DNA of 64,000 nt from Proteobacteria bacterium UBA2383 (GCA_002343485.1 DDST01000078.1:1-64000); one strand, 5' to 3'. Shown: positions 40,066 to 50,926, numbered from the stretch's first letter. The notes: a model not told the origin generated them from the letters alone. Numbers and translations: made by a program.

Positions 40066-41190
40066 ATGGCCAAACGCGACTACTACGAAATCCTTAATTT
40101 GACCCACAATGCCAGTGAGGCTGAAATCAAGCAAGCCTATCGACGGCTCGCAATGAAGTATCACCCTGACCGGAACCCTGGCGACCAAGTGTCTGAAGAG
40201 CATTTCAAGGAAGCCAAGGAGGCTTATGAGGTGCTCAGCGATCCGCGCAAACGGGCAGCTTATGATCAATTCGGTCATGCGGGAGTCGACGGTTCGGCGG
40301 GTAGTGGGTTTAGCGGTGGTCCGGCTGACCTGGGTGATATTTTCGGTGGCGTGTTTCGCGATATTTTCGGCGGGATGCGTGGCGGCAACCAGACCTATCG
40401 AGGCGCTGATCTGCGTTACACCCTGGATTTAACGCTGGAAGAAGCCGTATTCGGCACGACTGCCAAAATCCGTGTGCCGACCTTGGTCACCTGTGTGGCG
40501 TGTGCTGGTAATGGCGCCAAACCGGGCACGAAGCCTACGACTTGTCCCACCTGCCGGGGCGTCGGTCAAGTGCGGATGCAACAAGGATTCTTCTCGATCC
40601 AACAAACCTGTCCACGTTGTCAGGGGCGAGGTACGATCATTCCTGAACCTTGCGAAACCTGCCGAGGTAGTGGCCGGGTTGAAGAGCAGAAAACATTGTC
40701 AGTTAAGGTGCCCGCAGGAGTGGACAATGGTGACCGCATCCGATTGGCTGGCGAGGGCGAAGCCGGGGAGCACAGTGGACCGCCGGGCGATCTATACGTG
40801 CAGATCCGGGTCAAGCAGCATCCCATCTTCACCCGTGAAGATAACGATCTGTATTGCGAGGTGCCAATCAGCTTCACTACGGCAGCGCTGGGCGGCGAAT
40901 TAGAAGCACCAACCTTGGATGGGCGGATCAGCCTGAAAATTCCAGCGGAAACTCAGACCGGCAAGGTATTCCGATTACGCAATAAAGGGGTTCGTCCGGT
41001 GCGTGGCGGCGCGACGGGGGATTTGCTGTGTCGAGTCGTGGTTGAAACACCGGTAAATTTGACTAAAGAACAAAAGGAGTTGCTGCAACAGTTCGCTGAA
41101 ACCATGCAAGCGGGCGGCAAACAGCATGCGCCGCAAGAAGGCAGTTGGCTGGATGGCGTCAAGAAATTCTTCGAGGAGATGAAGTTTTAA
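40066..41190 (+). CDS. dnaJ: Chaperone DnaJ (Hsp40)
   Basis: DnaK co-chaperone of the full type A. The J domain has HPD ([10 protein letters not shown]), followed by a Gly/Phe region with [18 protein letters not shown]. Four zinc-binding repeats are seen ([32 protein letters not shown]), then the C-terminal substrate and dimer domains. The ATG at 40066 gives the standard [10 protein letters not shown] start and 374 residues. Ribosome site is weak, which fits lower expression than DnaK. Confidence 0.97.
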   Translation: MAKRDYYEILNLTHNASEAEIKQAYRRLAMKYHPDRNPGDQVSEEHFKEAKEAYEVLSDPRKRAAYDQFGHAGVDGSAGSGFSGGPADLGDIFGGVFRDIFGGMRGGNQTYRGADLRYTLDLTLEEAVFGTTAKIRVPTLVTCVACAGNGAKPGTKPTTCPTCRGVGQVRMQQGFFSIQQTCPRCQGRGTIIPEPCETCRGSGRVEEQKTLSVKVPAGVDNGDRIRLAGEGEAGEHSGPPGDLYVQIRVKQHPIFTREDNDLYCEVPISFTTAALGGELEAPTLDGRISLKIPAETQTGKVFRLRNKGVRPVRGGATGDLLCRVVVETPVNLTKEQKELLQQFAETMQAGGKQHAPQEGSWLDGVKKFFEEMKF

Positions 41191-41240
41191 TCACGGCCTC
41201 CCTCCCTAGAGGGGATGATGCAGGAACACCGCCATCGCCG

Positions 41241-41266
41241 CCCGCTCCAAAGCTGACCGGAGCGGG
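41241..41266 (+). terminator. GC-rich hairpin after dnaJ
   Basis: CCCGCTCC (41241-41248), 10-nt loop, GGAGCGGG (41259-41266), 50 bp past the dnaJ stop. No T-run follows, so termination strength is uncertain. The rest of the 200-bp gap before dsbC shows nothing clear. Confidence 0.4.
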
Positions 41267-41392
41267 TCTGCTGGCCGGTTACCCGCTATCAAGTGTATGG
41301 ACTCAACCGCATCCGGGAAACATCCAAGAGATGTAATTTAAATCGGTGTATACGGGGAGTTAAGAGAAGGAAGTGAATGCTTACGCAGTTGT

Positions 41393-42157
41393 CTAATTCT
41401 TGCCCTTTGCCAGTAGTTGCGCCAGTTGCATTGGCGGCATGTAACCAGGAATCATTTCACCTCCTTCCAAAATCAAGCTTGGCGTCCCTTGCACTCCCAA
41501 TTTCTGGCCCAACTCGAATTGCGCCTTCACCGGATTGTCGCAAGTCTTACGCTCGATCTCCTCGCCACGCTTGGCCTTGGTCATTGCGTCTTGCCGGCTG
41601 TCAGCACACCAAACCGCCACTGCCTTGTTGAACGAATCGGAATTGATCCCCTCGCGTGGAAACATCAGGTAGCGTATTTTAATACCTTCCTTATTGTAAG
41701 CTGCCATCTGACTGTGCATCTTGCGGCAGTAACCGCAGTCGACATCGGTAAACACCGTCACCGTATGTTGAGCCACCCCTTCCGGAGCAAACACCACCAT
41801 GTCTTTTTCATTGACTGTCTCAATCACTTTGAGACGCAGCTCGCTGCGCCGGCGATCAGTCAAATTAGTGCGAGAGTCCAGGTCAAGCAGGTCACCCTGC
41901 AAGACAAAACGGCCATCCTCGCTCAGATAAAAGACTTGGCCGCCGAGAATAACCTCGAACAAGCCAGGAACGGCCGCCGGCGCAACGCTGTCAGGCTGTT
42001 CGCCATTTACAGCCGCTTGCAATTTCGTCAAATCCGGTTGTTTGATGGTCACAGGAGCTGCACCCATCGCGGACGTAGCCAATCCGGGAGCCGGGCTTTC
42101 AGCGGCCAGACTGGTAGCGGCATACAAGCTCGCGATAATCAATAAGGTTTTATGCAT
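41393..42157 (-). CDS. dsbC: Thiol:disulfide interchange protein DsbC
   Basis: Periplasmic disulfide isomerase. Signal peptide at the start ([17 protein letters not shown]), an N-terminal dimerisation domain, then a thioredoxin-fold domain with CGYC active site ([13 protein letters not shown]), a cis-Pro loop (GTPSLIL) and a second cysteine pair (VWCADSRQ and KTCDNP). The ATG at 42157 starts 26 bp from the divergent queA ATG. It needs DsbD for reduction, which is not in the window. Confidence 0.94.
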   Translation of the reverse strand: MHKTLLIIASLYAATSLAAESPAPGLATSAMGAAPVTIKQPDLTKLQAAVNGEQPDSVAPAAVPGLFEVILGGQVFYLSEDGRFVLQGDLLDLDSRTNLTDRRRSELRLKVIETVNEKDMVVFAPEGVAQHTVTVFTDVDCGYCRKMHSQMAAYNKEGIKIRYLMFPREGINSDSFNKAVAVWCADSRQDAMTKAKRGEEIERKTCDNPVKAQFELGQKLGVQGTPSLILEGGEMIPGYMPPMQLAQLLAKGKN

Positions 42158-42183
42158 TTCAATACCCACATAATAGCAACAGA

Positions 42184-43314
42184 ATGATCCATCAGAGTTT
42201 AGACAATGACCAGGGTTCCACAGTGACCGGTGATACGGTGAAAATACCTATCCGGCCTGATGCCGCGGCATCAGGTTGCACCCTGCAACAGCAGGATTTT
42301 CACTTTGACCTGCCACCGGAGTTGATTGCCCAGCACCCGCCAGCGCAACGCGGCGACAGCCGGCTGCTAACTCTGGATGGCGCAACAGGTCAACTCAGCG
42401 ACTATGGGTTCCGCGACCTGCCTGAACTGCTACAACCTGGCGATTTGCTGGTATTCAACGACACTCGGGTGATTCCAGCCCGGCTGTTCGGGCGCAAAGC
42501 CAGCGGTGGACGGTTCGAATTGCTGGTAGAACGGCTGCTGGATGAACGGCGGGCGTTTGTCCAGCTCCGGGCCAGCAAAGCGCCCAAGCCAGGCGGGCAG
42601 TTACGATTCGACGCTGGCTTCACTGCAACCGTGCTCGGCCGTTGCGATGACCTGTTCGAGATTCATCTGGATGACGATGCATCGCTGTTAACGCTGCTGG
42701 AACAGCATGGCCGTATTCCTCTGCCGCCTTATATTACCCGCGAACCAACCAGAGAAGATCAAGAGCGTTATCAGACCATCTACGCCCGTCAACCGGGTGC
42801 TGTTGCCGCGCCCACCGCGGGCTTGCACTTTGATCAGGCATTGCTCGACCGGCTCGCCCAACGAGGGGTGGAACGGACCTTCATTACCCTGCACGTCGGC
42901 GCGGGCACTTTCCAGCCGCTGCGAGTGGAGCGGGTGACAGAGCATACGATGCACGCCGAATGGATCAACGTCAGTACCGCAGCTTGCGAACGCATTCAGG
43001 CAACCCGGGCACGCGGGGGGCGGGTTATTGCGGTCGGCACCACCGTTGTACGGGCACTGGAAACCGCTGCCAGTAAGGAGGACGTTCTCCGGCCTTGGAG
43101 CGGTGAGACCCGGATCTTCATTTACCCTGGTTATCGCTTCCGTAGTGTGGATGCACTGATCACCAATTTTCATCTGCCGAAATCCACCCTGCTAATGCTA
43201 GTAGCCGCCTTCGCCGGCCGCACGCAAATTCTTAGCGCCTATCGCCATGCAGTTGAACAGCGTTACCGGTTCTTCAGTTACGGCGACGCCATGTTGATAA
43301 ACCCTGTCCAGTGA
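42184..43314 (+). CDS. queA: S-adenosylmethionine:tRNA ribosyltransferase-isomerase
   Basis: Makes epoxyqueuosine in tRNA anticodons. The protein matches QueA throughout ([73 protein letters not shown]). From ATG 42184 it has 376 residues, with about 30 non-conserved residues before the normal QueA start. No ATG lies nearer; GTG codons at about 42223 and 42238 are alternatives. A later start would leave space for promoters between this gene and dsbC. The usual neighbour tgt is absent. Confidence 0.95.
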   Translation: MIHQSLDNDQGSTVTGDTVKIPIRPDAAASGCTLQQQDFHFDLPPELIAQHPPAQRGDSRLLTLDGATGQLSDYGFRDLPELLQPGDLLVFNDTRVIPARLFGRKASGGRFELLVERLLDERRAFVQLRASKAPKPGGQLRFDAGFTATVLGRCDDLFEIHLDDDASLLTLLEQHGRIPLPPYITREPTREDQERYQTIYARQPGAVAAPTAGLHFDQALLDRLAQRGVERTFITLHVGAGTFQPLRVERVTEHTMHAEWINVSTAACERIQATRARGGRVIAVGTTVVRALETAASKEDVLRPWSGETRIFIYPGYRFRSVDALITNFHLPKSTLLMLVAAFAGRTQILSAYRHAVEQRYRFFSYGDAMLINPVQ

Positions 43315-43366
43315 GGTAACACAGGCTTTCAGCCGGTTTGACGAATTGAAAACCCGTTCCTCATTC

Positions 43367-43394
43367 TTGAAATTTTCCCCGAAGTGTCTATAGA
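43367..43394 (+). promoter_or_regulatory. Promoter candidate before htpX
   Basis: TTGAAA (43367-43372), 16-bp spacer, TATAGA (43389-43394), 33 bp upstream of the htpX ATG. The -35 part also reads CTTGAA (43366-43371), the sigma-32 -35, but no CCCCAT-like element lies at the right distance, so I favour sigma-70. Confidence 0.5.
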
Positions 43395-43426
43395 GTCGCC
43401 AGCATCATCCTTGCGGAGCATAACCA

Positions 43427-44311
43427 ATGAAACGTACTTTTTTGTTTATCGTCACTAATCTGGCGGTGATCGTGCTACTCGGCATCATCACCCGCTTACT
43501 CGGCGTCGATCGCTTTCTGGTTGGAACCGGCATTAATCTCACCGGCCTGTTGATTTTCTCAGCCATTTTCGGCATGGGCGGCTCCTTGATCTCGCTTCTC
43601 ATGTCCAAGTGGATTGCGAAAATGTCGGTAGGCGCCCAAGTCATTGAGCAACCGCGTACTCAGACCGAGTTGTGGTTGATGGAAACGGTCCGCCGCCAAG
43701 CCCAAGGTGCTGGGATTGGGATGCCAGAAGTTGCTATTTACCATTCGCCAGAACCGAATGCCTTCGCGACCGGCGCCAGCTGCAATCATGCCCTGGTCGC
43801 TGTCAGCACCGGTTTGATGCAACAGATGAGCGCTGACGAAGTGGAAGCAGTATTGGGCCACGAAGTCAGTCATGTTGCCAATGGCGACATGGTGACATTG
43901 ACCTTGATTCAGGGCGTGCTGAATACCTTCGTGATCGCCTTGTCGCGAGTCGTGGGCTATCTGGTGGATCAGGCGCTGTCACGGGGCGAACAGTATCGCG
44001 GTCCTGGCATAGGCTACTACATCACCAGCTTTATCATGGAAATCGTATTCGGCTTTCTTGCTTCGCTCGTGGTAATGTGGTTTAGCCGCCAGCGTGAATT
44101 TCACGCCGACGCGGGCGGTGCACGACTGGCAGGACGAAGCAAGATGATTGCTGCATTGGAACGGTTGCGACAGTTGAATGAACCTTCGCAACTGCCCTCA
44201 CAAATGGCGGCATTTGGCATCAACAGCGGTCTGGGCGAAGGTCTACGCAAGCTGCTCATGACCCATCCGCCACTGGAAGAACGCATCACTGCGCTGCGTC
44301 AAGGAGGATAA
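43427..44311 (+). CDS. htpX: Membrane zinc metalloprotease HtpX
   Basis: Inner-membrane quality-control protease (M48). Two N-terminal membrane segments ([18 protein letters not shown] and [20 protein letters not shown]), the zinc motif HEVSH ([13 protein letters not shown]), two more hydrophobic segments, and [14 protein letters not shown] with the third zinc ligand Glu. 294 residues is the normal length. Heat- or envelope-stress control is known in E. coli; the promoter here is ambiguous. Convergent with the FimX-like gene. Confidence 0.96.
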   Translation: MKRTFLFIVTNLAVIVLLGIITRLLGVDRFLVGTGINLTGLLIFSAIFGMGGSLISLLMSKWIAKMSVGAQVIEQPRTQTELWLMETVRRQAQGAGIGMPEVAIYHSPEPNAFATGASCNHALVAVSTGLMQQMSADEVEAVLGHEVSHVANGDMVTLTLIQGVLNTFVIALSRVVGYLVDQALSRGEQYRGPGIGYYITSFIMEIVFGFLASLVVMWFSRQREFHADAGGARLAGRSKMIAALERLRQLNEPSQLPSQMAAFGINSGLGEGLRKLLMTHPPLEERITALRQGG

Positions 44312-44345
44312 GGCAAGGGAGCCAGAGAGACAGGGAAGTTGCCAC

Positions 44346-46478
44346 TCACCCCGCGTACTGGCGGAAATCAAAATCCAGGCGCTCGCCAGCTTCCGCCACC
44401 ATACTACCCTGCACCAGGGTCACACCGAACTGCCAGATACTGGCCATCTGCGGCGCAGTCATGACCCCAGCAGCCACGACCCGAGTGTTCAACTCATGCG
44501 CTCGCTGCGCCAGCAACGCCATCGCCTTCCGGCTGTTTTCATCCTTGGCCTTGGCGAGCCGCTCGATCAAGCTGCCATCCAGCTTGATGTAGTCTGGCGT
44601 TAGCTCCCTGAGCAGGCGCTCGGAATGTGCTTTACCCCCGAAATGGGACAATCCAATGCCGCAACCCAATTCTCGCAAGTGAACCCGCAACAACCGGGTA
44701 TCCTCAAAGCTCTCATCAGCGTCGTCTTCCTTGATTTCAAACACCAGCAACTGCGGCGCCAGCCGGCTTTCCTTGAAACGCTTGGCCAACCAATCAATAA
44801 AATCTTTTTCTACCAATGAATTACGGGATAGCCGAATAAAAAGCATTGGTGGCTTATCCCCTGTTTTCTGGATTTCGATCAACGCAGCCATGCCTCGGAT
44901 AATGGTCCATTTATCCAGCGTATTCATCATGCCATAGCGTACCGCCACACTGCCCAGCTTATCGATCGGCTGACGGTCACCCGCTTCATCCGTAATCCGG
45001 AGATAAACCTTGTAACGTGCTTCCTCACCGTTTTCGAAACTGACGATCGGTTGATAATTCAAGCTGAACCGGCCACTCGTTAGCGCACTCCGGATCAAAC
45101 GGATAGCGGCTTCATCTTTCTCGCTAATCGCTGAACTGGTACTTTCCGATATGTGTTCTTCTTGAGAGGCCGCAAACACTTCGACCTGATTACCTCCTTT
45201 CTGGCGGGCTGCTTCGCAGGCGCGATCCGCATGCGAAAGGATTTGCAAGGCACTCTCATGACTGTCATGGGCGTCGTAAACGCCGATGCAACAGGTGGTC
45301 GTTAGCAACTTACCACTGATTTTGAAATTATATTCAGCTACTTTTTCGCGAATATGATCGGCCAAAGCCAACGGGTCGGTCGATGAACGGGCAGGTGCAT
45401 AAATAACAAATACTTCGCCAGCAAAGTAGGCTGCCATATCATCCGATGCCAGCAGGGGTTTGATCAGACCGGCAGCATCGCGCACGAATTGGCTGATAGC
45501 CTCAAAACCCATGCCATGCCGGATAGCCGAATAGTCAGTGAACAAGATGTACAGCACCGTGCCATCATGTTCAATTTCCAAGGACTCCAGGAAAAACCGC
45601 CGGCTGTACAGGCCGGTTATTTCATCGAGCTTGAGCATTTCCTCCAATTGCTGATTGTAAGGGCTTTTCTCTGGCGTCGCATCGCGGACGATGATCTGGG
45701 TGCAAGGCTCGTCATTCATGCGAGTTGGTGCGCACTCCAACAGGATGGGAAAGGTTTGCCCGTTACTACGCACTCCGACCAGCTCTACAGGTTCAATGGC
45801 CTTTCCTGAACGGATACTGCGGCGTAATACACTCTTCAGTGCATCCCGGTATCCAGGCGGGACCATGTGGACCAATTGAATATTCGCCAGATTCTCTTTA
45901 CGTTCGTAACCGAATAAACGCAGGTAGGCCACATTGGCATAGGCGTGAACACCTTCGTGGATGTAGGCAATGGCTTCCTGAATATTTTCCAGTAATGCCT
46001 GACTGCGGATTTCGCCTTCCTTAAAGCGCACCTCGAAAGATTTCTCCCGCTTACGGTCATAGAGATGGCGCAGCTCTTTGCGGATGACAGCGACCAAATG
46101 GTCCGCGTCATCCAAATAGAAATAGTTGTCAGCGCCTTCCTCCAGCAAACGGGCCGGCCGGTGCCCTTGGCGATGTTCATCGTCCACCACGACAACGATA
46201 GGAATATCCTGCTGGGCTTCGGCGACCATCAACCGGACCTCCGCAATCGTGGGCAATTCTTCCGCCAATCGCAGAAGGATGAGATCCAGAGGTTGATAAT
46301 CAATCGCACTCCGGGCTTCTTCCGCCTGGCCTGTTTCGGTCAGTTCAAGTTGATAATCATCACCCCGAAGGGTCTTGACGATATGATCGATATCGGATCG
46401 GGAGCGATCCACGATCAGCATGTTAATAACAGAAGGCTCAGACACGCGCTCCAACCTCTGCTGGGGGCCAGATTCCAA
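44346..46478 (-). CDS. FimX-like degenerate REC-PAS-GGDEF-EAL protein
   Basis: 710 residues in the order receiver-like (about 18-140), PAS (about 160-270), GGDEF-like (about 285-440) and EAL-like (about 465-705), the plan and size of FimX. All three signalling sites look inactive: the receiver lacks its phospho-Asp (LDLILLRL), GGDEF is AGEVF, and the EAL position reads KVY (YKVYLRI). FimX proteins of this kind do not turn over c-di-GMP; they bind it at the EAL-like domain and promote type IV pilus assembly at the pole. pilT is in the same window. A different degenerate EAL regulator is the alternative. The first 15 or so residues before NMLIVD may not be translated. Confidence 0.8.
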   Translation of the reverse strand: MESGPQQRLERVSEPSVINMLIVDRSRSDIDHIVKTLRGDDYQLELTETGQAEEARSAIDYQPLDLILLRLAEELPTIAEVRLMVAEAQQDIPIVVVVDDEHRQGHRPARLLEEGADNYFYLDDADHLVAVIRKELRHLYDRKREKSFEVRFKEGEIRSQALLENIQEAIAYIHEGVHAYANVAYLRLFGYERKENLANIQLVHMVPPGYRDALKSVLRRSIRSGKAIEPVELVGVRSNGQTFPILLECAPTRMNDEPCTQIIVRDATPEKSPYNQQLEEMLKLDEITGLYSRRFFLESLEIEHDGTVLYILFTDYSAIRHGMGFEAISQFVRDAAGLIKPLLASDDMAAYFAGEVFVIYAPARSSTDPLALADHIREKVAEYNFKISGKLLTTTCCIGVYDAHDSHESALQILSHADRACEAARQKGGNQVEVFAASQEEHISESTSSAISEKDEAAIRLIRSALTSGRFSLNYQPIVSFENGEEARYKVYLRITDEAGDRQPIDKLGSVAVRYGMMNTLDKWTIIRGMAALIEIQKTGDKPPMLFIRLSRNSLVEKDFIDWLAKRFKESRLAPQLLVFEIKEDDADESFEDTRLLRVHLRELGCGIGLSHFGGKAHSERLLRELTPDYIKLDGSLIERLAKAKDENSRKAMALLAQRAHELNTRVVAAGVMTAPQMASIWQFGVTLVQGSMVAEAGERLDFDFRQYAG

Positions 46479-46493
46479 ACGGAAGCAATGCGA

Positions 46494-47507
46494 TCAGGAG
46501 CGAGGCTCTACCAGGGTTTTAGCCAGTTGCCCTGGTTGTTCCCGCACCAGTCGAGGTGCCAGATAACCTGGCAACCGCTGACGTAATACATTCATAATAG
46601 CGAATGCTGCGCTTTCCTTCACGGCAAAATGCGCGGCGCCCTGCACCTGGTCGAGCAAGTGCAGGTAATAGGGCAGCACTCGGGCGGCAAACAACGCCTC
46701 GCTCAACGCTGCCAGGATTGCTGCATCGTCATTGACTCCGCGCAACAGCACCGACTGATTCAACAATGTCACACCCGCCGTTGCCAGCGATTCTAGCGCC
46801 TTAACTACGGTTCCGTCGATTTCGTGGGGGTGGTTGGCATGGACCACCAGCACCGGACGCAAGCGAGTGCGCGTCAGAACGTCCAGTAACCCGTCGTCGA
46901 CCCGCTCGGGCAGGACGATCGGCAACCGGCTATGAATACGCAGCCGCTCCAGGTGTGGAATATGCTCCAACGCCGCCAGGAGTGTCTCCAATCGCTGATT
47001 GGACAACGCCAGCGGGTCTCCACCACTGAGAATCACTTCGCGGAGACTGGGATCGCTTCCTAGATACGCCAGCGCTGGCCGCCATTGGTCCGTTCCAGCA
47101 TATGCTTCAGCATAGGGAAACTCCCGGCGGAAGCAGTAACGGCAATGCACTGCGCAGACACCGGTAGCAATGAGCAGCGCGCGGCCGTGGTATTTGTGGA
47201 GAACCCCTGACACTGCCTGCGCCACATGTTCGTTCAATGGATCGGCCTCGAAGCCTAGCGCCGGATCCAATTCGGCAGCCAATGGCAATACCTGCCGTAG
47301 CAACGGGTCGTCTGGGTCACCCTGACGCATCCGTGCCACAAAACCCCGTGGAACCCGCAACGGGAACTTTAACGCCGCCGCTTGTGCGCCGGGTAGCCGT
47401 GCAGGATCAAGGGCCAACTCACGCAGCAGTTCAACCGGATCGGTAATCGCCTGCGCCCATTGCCGCTGCCAGCAAGTCTGACTGAATATGGCTTTTGCGG
47501 TTATCAT
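46494..47507 (-). CDS. epmB: EF-P beta-lysylation protein EpmB (lysine 2,3-aminomutase family)
   Basis: Radical SAM, PLP-dependent aminomutase making (R)-beta-lysine for EF-P. The cluster motif is [17 protein letters not shown], and [38 protein letters not shown] and the [16 protein letters not shown] segment with the PLP lysine region all match EpmB. 337 residues. It is divergent from efp, with only 45 bp between starts, so they probably share a control region. Together with efp and epmA downstream it forms a complete writing system. Confidence 0.95.
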   Translation of the reverse strand: MITAKAIFSQTCWQRQWAQAITDPVELLRELALDPARLPGAQAAALKFPLRVPRGFVARMRQGDPDDPLLRQVLPLAAELDPALGFEADPLNEHVAQAVSGVLHKYHGRALLIATGVCAVHCRYCFRREFPYAEAYAGTDQWRPALAYLGSDPSLREVILSGGDPLALSNQRLETLLAALEHIPHLERLRIHSRLPIVLPERVDDGLLDVLTRTRLRPVLVVHANHPHEIDGTVVKALESLATAGVTLLNQSVLLRGVNDDAAILAALSEALFAARVLPYYLHLLDQVQGAAHFAVKESAAFAIMNVLRQRLPGYLAPRLVREQPGQLAKTLVEPRS

Positions 47508-47552
47508 AACAAGTTTTATAACTCAATCACTCTCGTGGAAGGCAGGTTTCGT

Positions 47553-48122
47553 ATGGCGATATATAGTACCAATGAATTCAAAAGCGGGCTGAAGATCATG
47601 CTGGATGGAGATCCCTATGCTGTGGTCGAGAACGAATTTGTCAAGCCTGGCAAAGGCCAAGCGTTTAACCGCGTCAAGGTACGCAATCTGAAAACTGGCC
47701 GGGTAATTGAGCGTACCTTTAAATCCGGCGACACGGTGGAAGGTGCCGATGTGGTCGATATCGAATTACAGTATCTCTACAATGATGGCGAATACTGGCA
47801 TTTCATGGATCCGCAAAGCTTCGAACAAATCACCGCGGATGCAACTGCCATGGGCGATTCTGCCAAATGGCTCAAGGAAGAGGCGATTTGCCAGGTCACC
47901 TTGTGGAACGGTGTCCCTTTGAGTGTTGCCCCCCCGAATTTCGTGATTATGACGATTGTTGAAACCGACCCAGGGCTGCGCGGCGATACCTCAGGCGGTG
48001 GCGGCAAACCCGCGACCCTGGAAACCGGCGCGGTTGTCCGGGTGCCCTTGTTTGTTCAGAGCGGCGAGGTTATCAAAATAGACACCCGGACCGGCGAATA
48101 TGCTTCCAGGGTCAAGGAGTAG
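47553..48122 (+). CDS. efp: Elongation factor P
   Basis: Rescues ribosomes stalled at polyproline. 189 residues; the modified loop reads KPGKGQAF, with Lys34 in the position that EpmA beta-lysylates, in agreement with the neighbouring epmA and epmB. The ATG at 47553 is preceded by GGAAGG. The next gene begins 8 bp after the stop, and its ribosome site overlaps the efp end, so efp, the diguanylate cyclase gene and epmA look like one operon. Confidence 0.97.
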   Translation: MAIYSTNEFKSGLKIMLDGDPYAVVENEFVKPGKGQAFNRVKVRNLKTGRVIERTFKSGDTVEGADVVDIELQYLYNDGEYWHFMDPQSFEQITADATAMGDSAKWLKEEAICQVTLWNGVPLSVAPPNFVIMTIVETDPGLRGDTSGGGGKPATLETGAVVRVPLFVQSGEVIKIDTRTGEYASRVKE

Positions 48123-48130
48123 GAGCGCAC

Positions 48131-49939
48131 ATGACCCCCTATACCATCGACGATCTTGAACACGCAGATACTCATCATGCGATCCAGATTGCTGATCGGA
48201 TCTGGTGGGTCGGACACCATCAAGAAAATGATATTTTTCAATGTCATGTATACTTGATTGAGCAAGGCGATCAATCCGTGTTGCTAGATCCCGGTTCAGT
48301 GTTAACCTTCCGCCATACCCTGCGCAAGATCGAGGAGGTCATTCCGTTTACACATATCCGCTATTTTGTCTGCCAACACCAGGACCCGGACATCACCGGT
48401 GCACTGCCGTTGATCGATCAGATGGTTGGGCGGGATGACGCGGTGCTGATCACGCATTGGCGGACTCAGATGCTGGTCAAACATTACGGGTTGCGGTTAC
48501 CGTTCTGGCTGGTCGAAAAACACGACTGGAAATTACCGCTGGAAGACCGCACATTGAAATTTGTGTTTACCCCCTATGCACACTTTCCCGGCGCGATCTG
48601 CACATTTGACCCCGTATCACGGGTTCTGTTTTCCAGCGACATCTTCGGCGGATTGACGCCGGAGTTTTCACTGGTGGCTCAGGGCGAAGCGTATTTTGAA
48701 GCCATGCGCCCGTTCCATGAGCACTACATGCCCAGCCGGGATATTCTCGGCTATGCACTCCAAGCTATCGAACGCTGTCCCATCCGCATGATCGCCCCGC
48801 AGCACGGCTCAATCATTCCCGAGCCGCTTGTCGGATTCATGATTAACAAGCTAAAAACCCTCGATTGCGGACTTTACCTGATTGCCCGTGGCGACACCGA
48901 TATCCGGCGGCTGTCCCAACTCAATCAGACCTTGCGCGACATCACGCACACCCTGCTGATCTACCGTGATTTCAAGGACATCGCCAGCAGCCTCCTGGAA
49001 ATCATGCAGCGGATTCTGTCAGCGACTTCACTGGAATTTTACGCTCGCATCGATGAACGGCAGGTGCTGCATCTTTCGCCGGAGACCCGCTATCGAGGTA
49101 TAGAAACCGAACCGCCCGCTGCCGTCGCCCGTATTCTCGATCTGGATCACAAGCAATGGAGCACATTGAATGTCGCTGGTGTCACCGAGTTCATGCTCGC
49201 CAGCGGCAATGATGACATGCCCGCTTTGATGCTGCCGTTGTTCTCGCCGGCCCAGGGAACGGCGCAGGCGGTAGCAATCATTCATCTGGCCGAACCTGCA
49301 ACCTCCAATGACGAACTGAGTCAAGTCATTGAGCAGATGAGTGTGCCATTGCAGGTTGCGGTGGAACGGGAAGTCATCTATCGCCAGCTCGATATGGAGC
49401 GGCAACGGATTTACGAACGCTCGATTCGCGATCCCCTGACGGGACTGTTCACGCGCATCTATATGCAGGAGGTCATCCAGCGGCTTTGCGATATTCAAGA
49501 CCGCAGCCCCAGCAACCGGGTCGCGATGCTGATGCTGGATATCGACCATTTCAAGCGTGTGAACGACACCTACGGCCATAATCAGGGCGATGTGGTACTG
49601 CGCCGGGTGGCGGCGGAAATCCTGAGTTCCAGCCGGGGCAGCGATATTCCCATGCGCTTGGGCGGCGAGGAGTTTGCAATCTTCGTAGTGGGCGATGCAG
49701 TTGCCCATGCCGCTCAGTTCGCCGAACGGCTGCGGGTCCAAATTGCGGCACTCCGCTTCGATGCACCGATGGCCGGGCGGACCATCACTGTCAGCATCGG
49801 CATCGCAATCCGCCAGCTGCAAGAAACGCTGCTGGATTTCATGCAGCGCGCCGACAAAGCATTGTATACCGCTAAAAGCACGGGCCGTAACCGGGTTTAT
49901 CTCACGCTGGAAACCATGGTGCAACTGCACGCGACCTAA
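48131..49939 (+). CDS. Metallo-beta-lactamase-fold (ODP/flavodiiron-like) sensor fused to GGDEF diguanylate cyclase
   Basis: 602 residues. The N-terminal domain (about 15-250) is an MBL fold of the flavodiiron/ODP type without a flavodoxin part. Candidate diiron ligands in family order are H83-x-D85-x-D87, H151, D170 and H225; the classic motif has Glu where D85 is, and the usual following His is Ile88. The region about 265-420 looks GAF-like. The C-terminal GGDEF domain (about 430-595) has the active signature GGEEF near residue 511, and an RxxD inhibitory site (RGSD) five residues before it, so it should make c-di-GMP with product feedback. Known ODP proteins bind O2 at the diiron site, so O2 or NO sensing is a reasonable inference. 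The gene lies 8 bp after efp and 15 bp before epmA. Confidence 0.85.
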   Translation: MTPYTIDDLEHADTHHAIQIADRIWWVGHHQENDIFQCHVYLIEQGDQSVLLDPGSVLTFRHTLRKIEEVIPFTHIRYFVCQHQDPDITGALPLIDQMVGRDDAVLITHWRTQMLVKHYGLRLPFWLVEKHDWKLPLEDRTLKFVFTPYAHFPGAICTFDPVSRVLFSSDIFGGLTPEFSLVAQGEAYFEAMRPFHEHYMPSRDILGYALQAIERCPIRMIAPQHGSIIPEPLVGFMINKLKTLDCGLYLIARGDTDIRRLSQLNQTLRDITHTLLIYRDFKDIASSLLEIMQRILSATSLEFYARIDERQVLHLSPETRYRGIETEPPAAVARILDLDHKQWSTLNVAGVTEFMLASGNDDMPALMLPLFSPAQGTAQAVAIIHLAEPATSNDELSQVIEQMSVPLQVAVEREVIYRQLDMERQRIYERSIRDPLTGLFTRIYMQEVIQRLCDIQDRSPSNRVAMLMLDIDHFKRVNDTYGHNQGDVVLRRVAAEILSSSRGSDIPMRLGGEEFAIFVVGDAVAHAAQFAERLRVQIAALRFDAPMAGRTITVSIGIAIRQLQETLLDFMQRADKALYTAKSTGRNRVYLTLETMVQLHAT

Positions 49940-49954
49940 GCCTGCCTGTAGCGA

Positions 49955-50926
49955 ATGGCACCCCCCACTCCTCTCCCCATTTTGCGGTTGCGGGCTGAAT
50001 TGCTGGCGCGAACCCGGGCTTTCTTCGCGGCGCGGGATGTGCTGGAAGTGGAAACGCCGATGTTGTCGGTGGCAGCGACCACCGATCCCCATCTGGCCAG
50101 TTTCGCCACGCAGTATTCAGGACCAGGATCATGCCACGGGCAGCCATTCTATCTGCATACTTCGCCGGAATTTCCCATGAAGCGCTTGCTCGCGGCGGGC
50201 AGTGGCTGCATCTACCAAATCGCCCGGGTATTTCGTGATGGCGAAGCCGGACGCCGCCACAATCCCGAATTTACCTTGGTGGAGTGGTACCGGGTTGGCT
50301 TCGACCATCACCAATTGATGGCTGAAGCCGCGGAACTGGCATCGGTGCTACTGGCGGACCGGGTACCGCTGGCGAAACCAGAATGGCGCAGCTACCGGGA
50401 ACTGTTTACACCGCTCGGCCTCGATCCGCACCGGGTGACAGTTGCCGGGCTGGCGGCCTGCGCGGAGCGTTGCGGGGTTCCTGTTCCTCCGGGAATGCCG
50501 CTGGAGGATACCGATCCCTGGCTGGACTTGCTGCTGACCCATTGCATCGAACCGCATCTCGGGCAGGGGCGGTTGTGTTTTGTGTATGACTATCCCGCTT
50601 CGCAGGCGGCCCTAGCCCGGCTGCGGCCCGGCGATCCGCCGGTCGGCGAGCGTTTTGAGTTGTATTTGAACGGTATCGAATTAGCCAATGGGTTTCACGA
50701 ACTGGGCGACGCGGTTGAGCAGCGCCGCCGGTTTGAGGCTGAGAATGCAGTGCGGCGGGCACAAGGTCTGCCGGTCATGCCGATCGATGAGAATCTGCTG
50801 GCGGCGCTGGAGACTGGATTACCGGATTGCGCCGGGGTGGCGCTGGGTTTCGACCGGCTGGTGATGCTGGCGGCGGGGAAGAACTCGCTGGCCGAAGTGC
50901 TGGCGTTTCCGTTTGAACAGGCTTGA
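49955..50926 (+). CDS. epmA: EF-P--(R)-beta-lysine ligase EpmA
   Basis: Class II lysyl-tRNA-synthetase paralogue without the anticodon domain (also PoxA, GenX), attaching beta-lysine to EF-P Lys34. 323 residues with VLEVETPMLS, LHTSPEFPMKRLLAAG, IYQIARVFRDGEAGRRHNPE, TLVEWYRVGF and the C-terminal GVALGFDRLVML. It follows the cyclase gene by 15 bp. With epmB and efp the set is complete except for the hydroxylase EpmC, not seen here. Confidence 0.96.
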   Translation: MAPPTPLPILRLRAELLARTRAFFAARDVLEVETPMLSVAATTDPHLASFATQYSGPGSCHGQPFYLHTSPEFPMKRLLAAGSGCIYQIARVFRDGEAGRRHNPEFTLVEWYRVGFDHHQLMAEAAELASVLLADRVPLAKPEWRSYRELFTPLGLDPHRVTVAGLAACAERCGVPVPPGMPLEDTDPWLDLLLTHCIEPHLGQGRLCFVYDYPASQAALARLRPGDPPVGERFELYLNGIELANGFHELGDAVEQRRRFEAENAVRRAQGLPVMPIDENLLAALETGLPDCAGVALGFDRLVMLAAGKNSLAEVLAFPFEQA

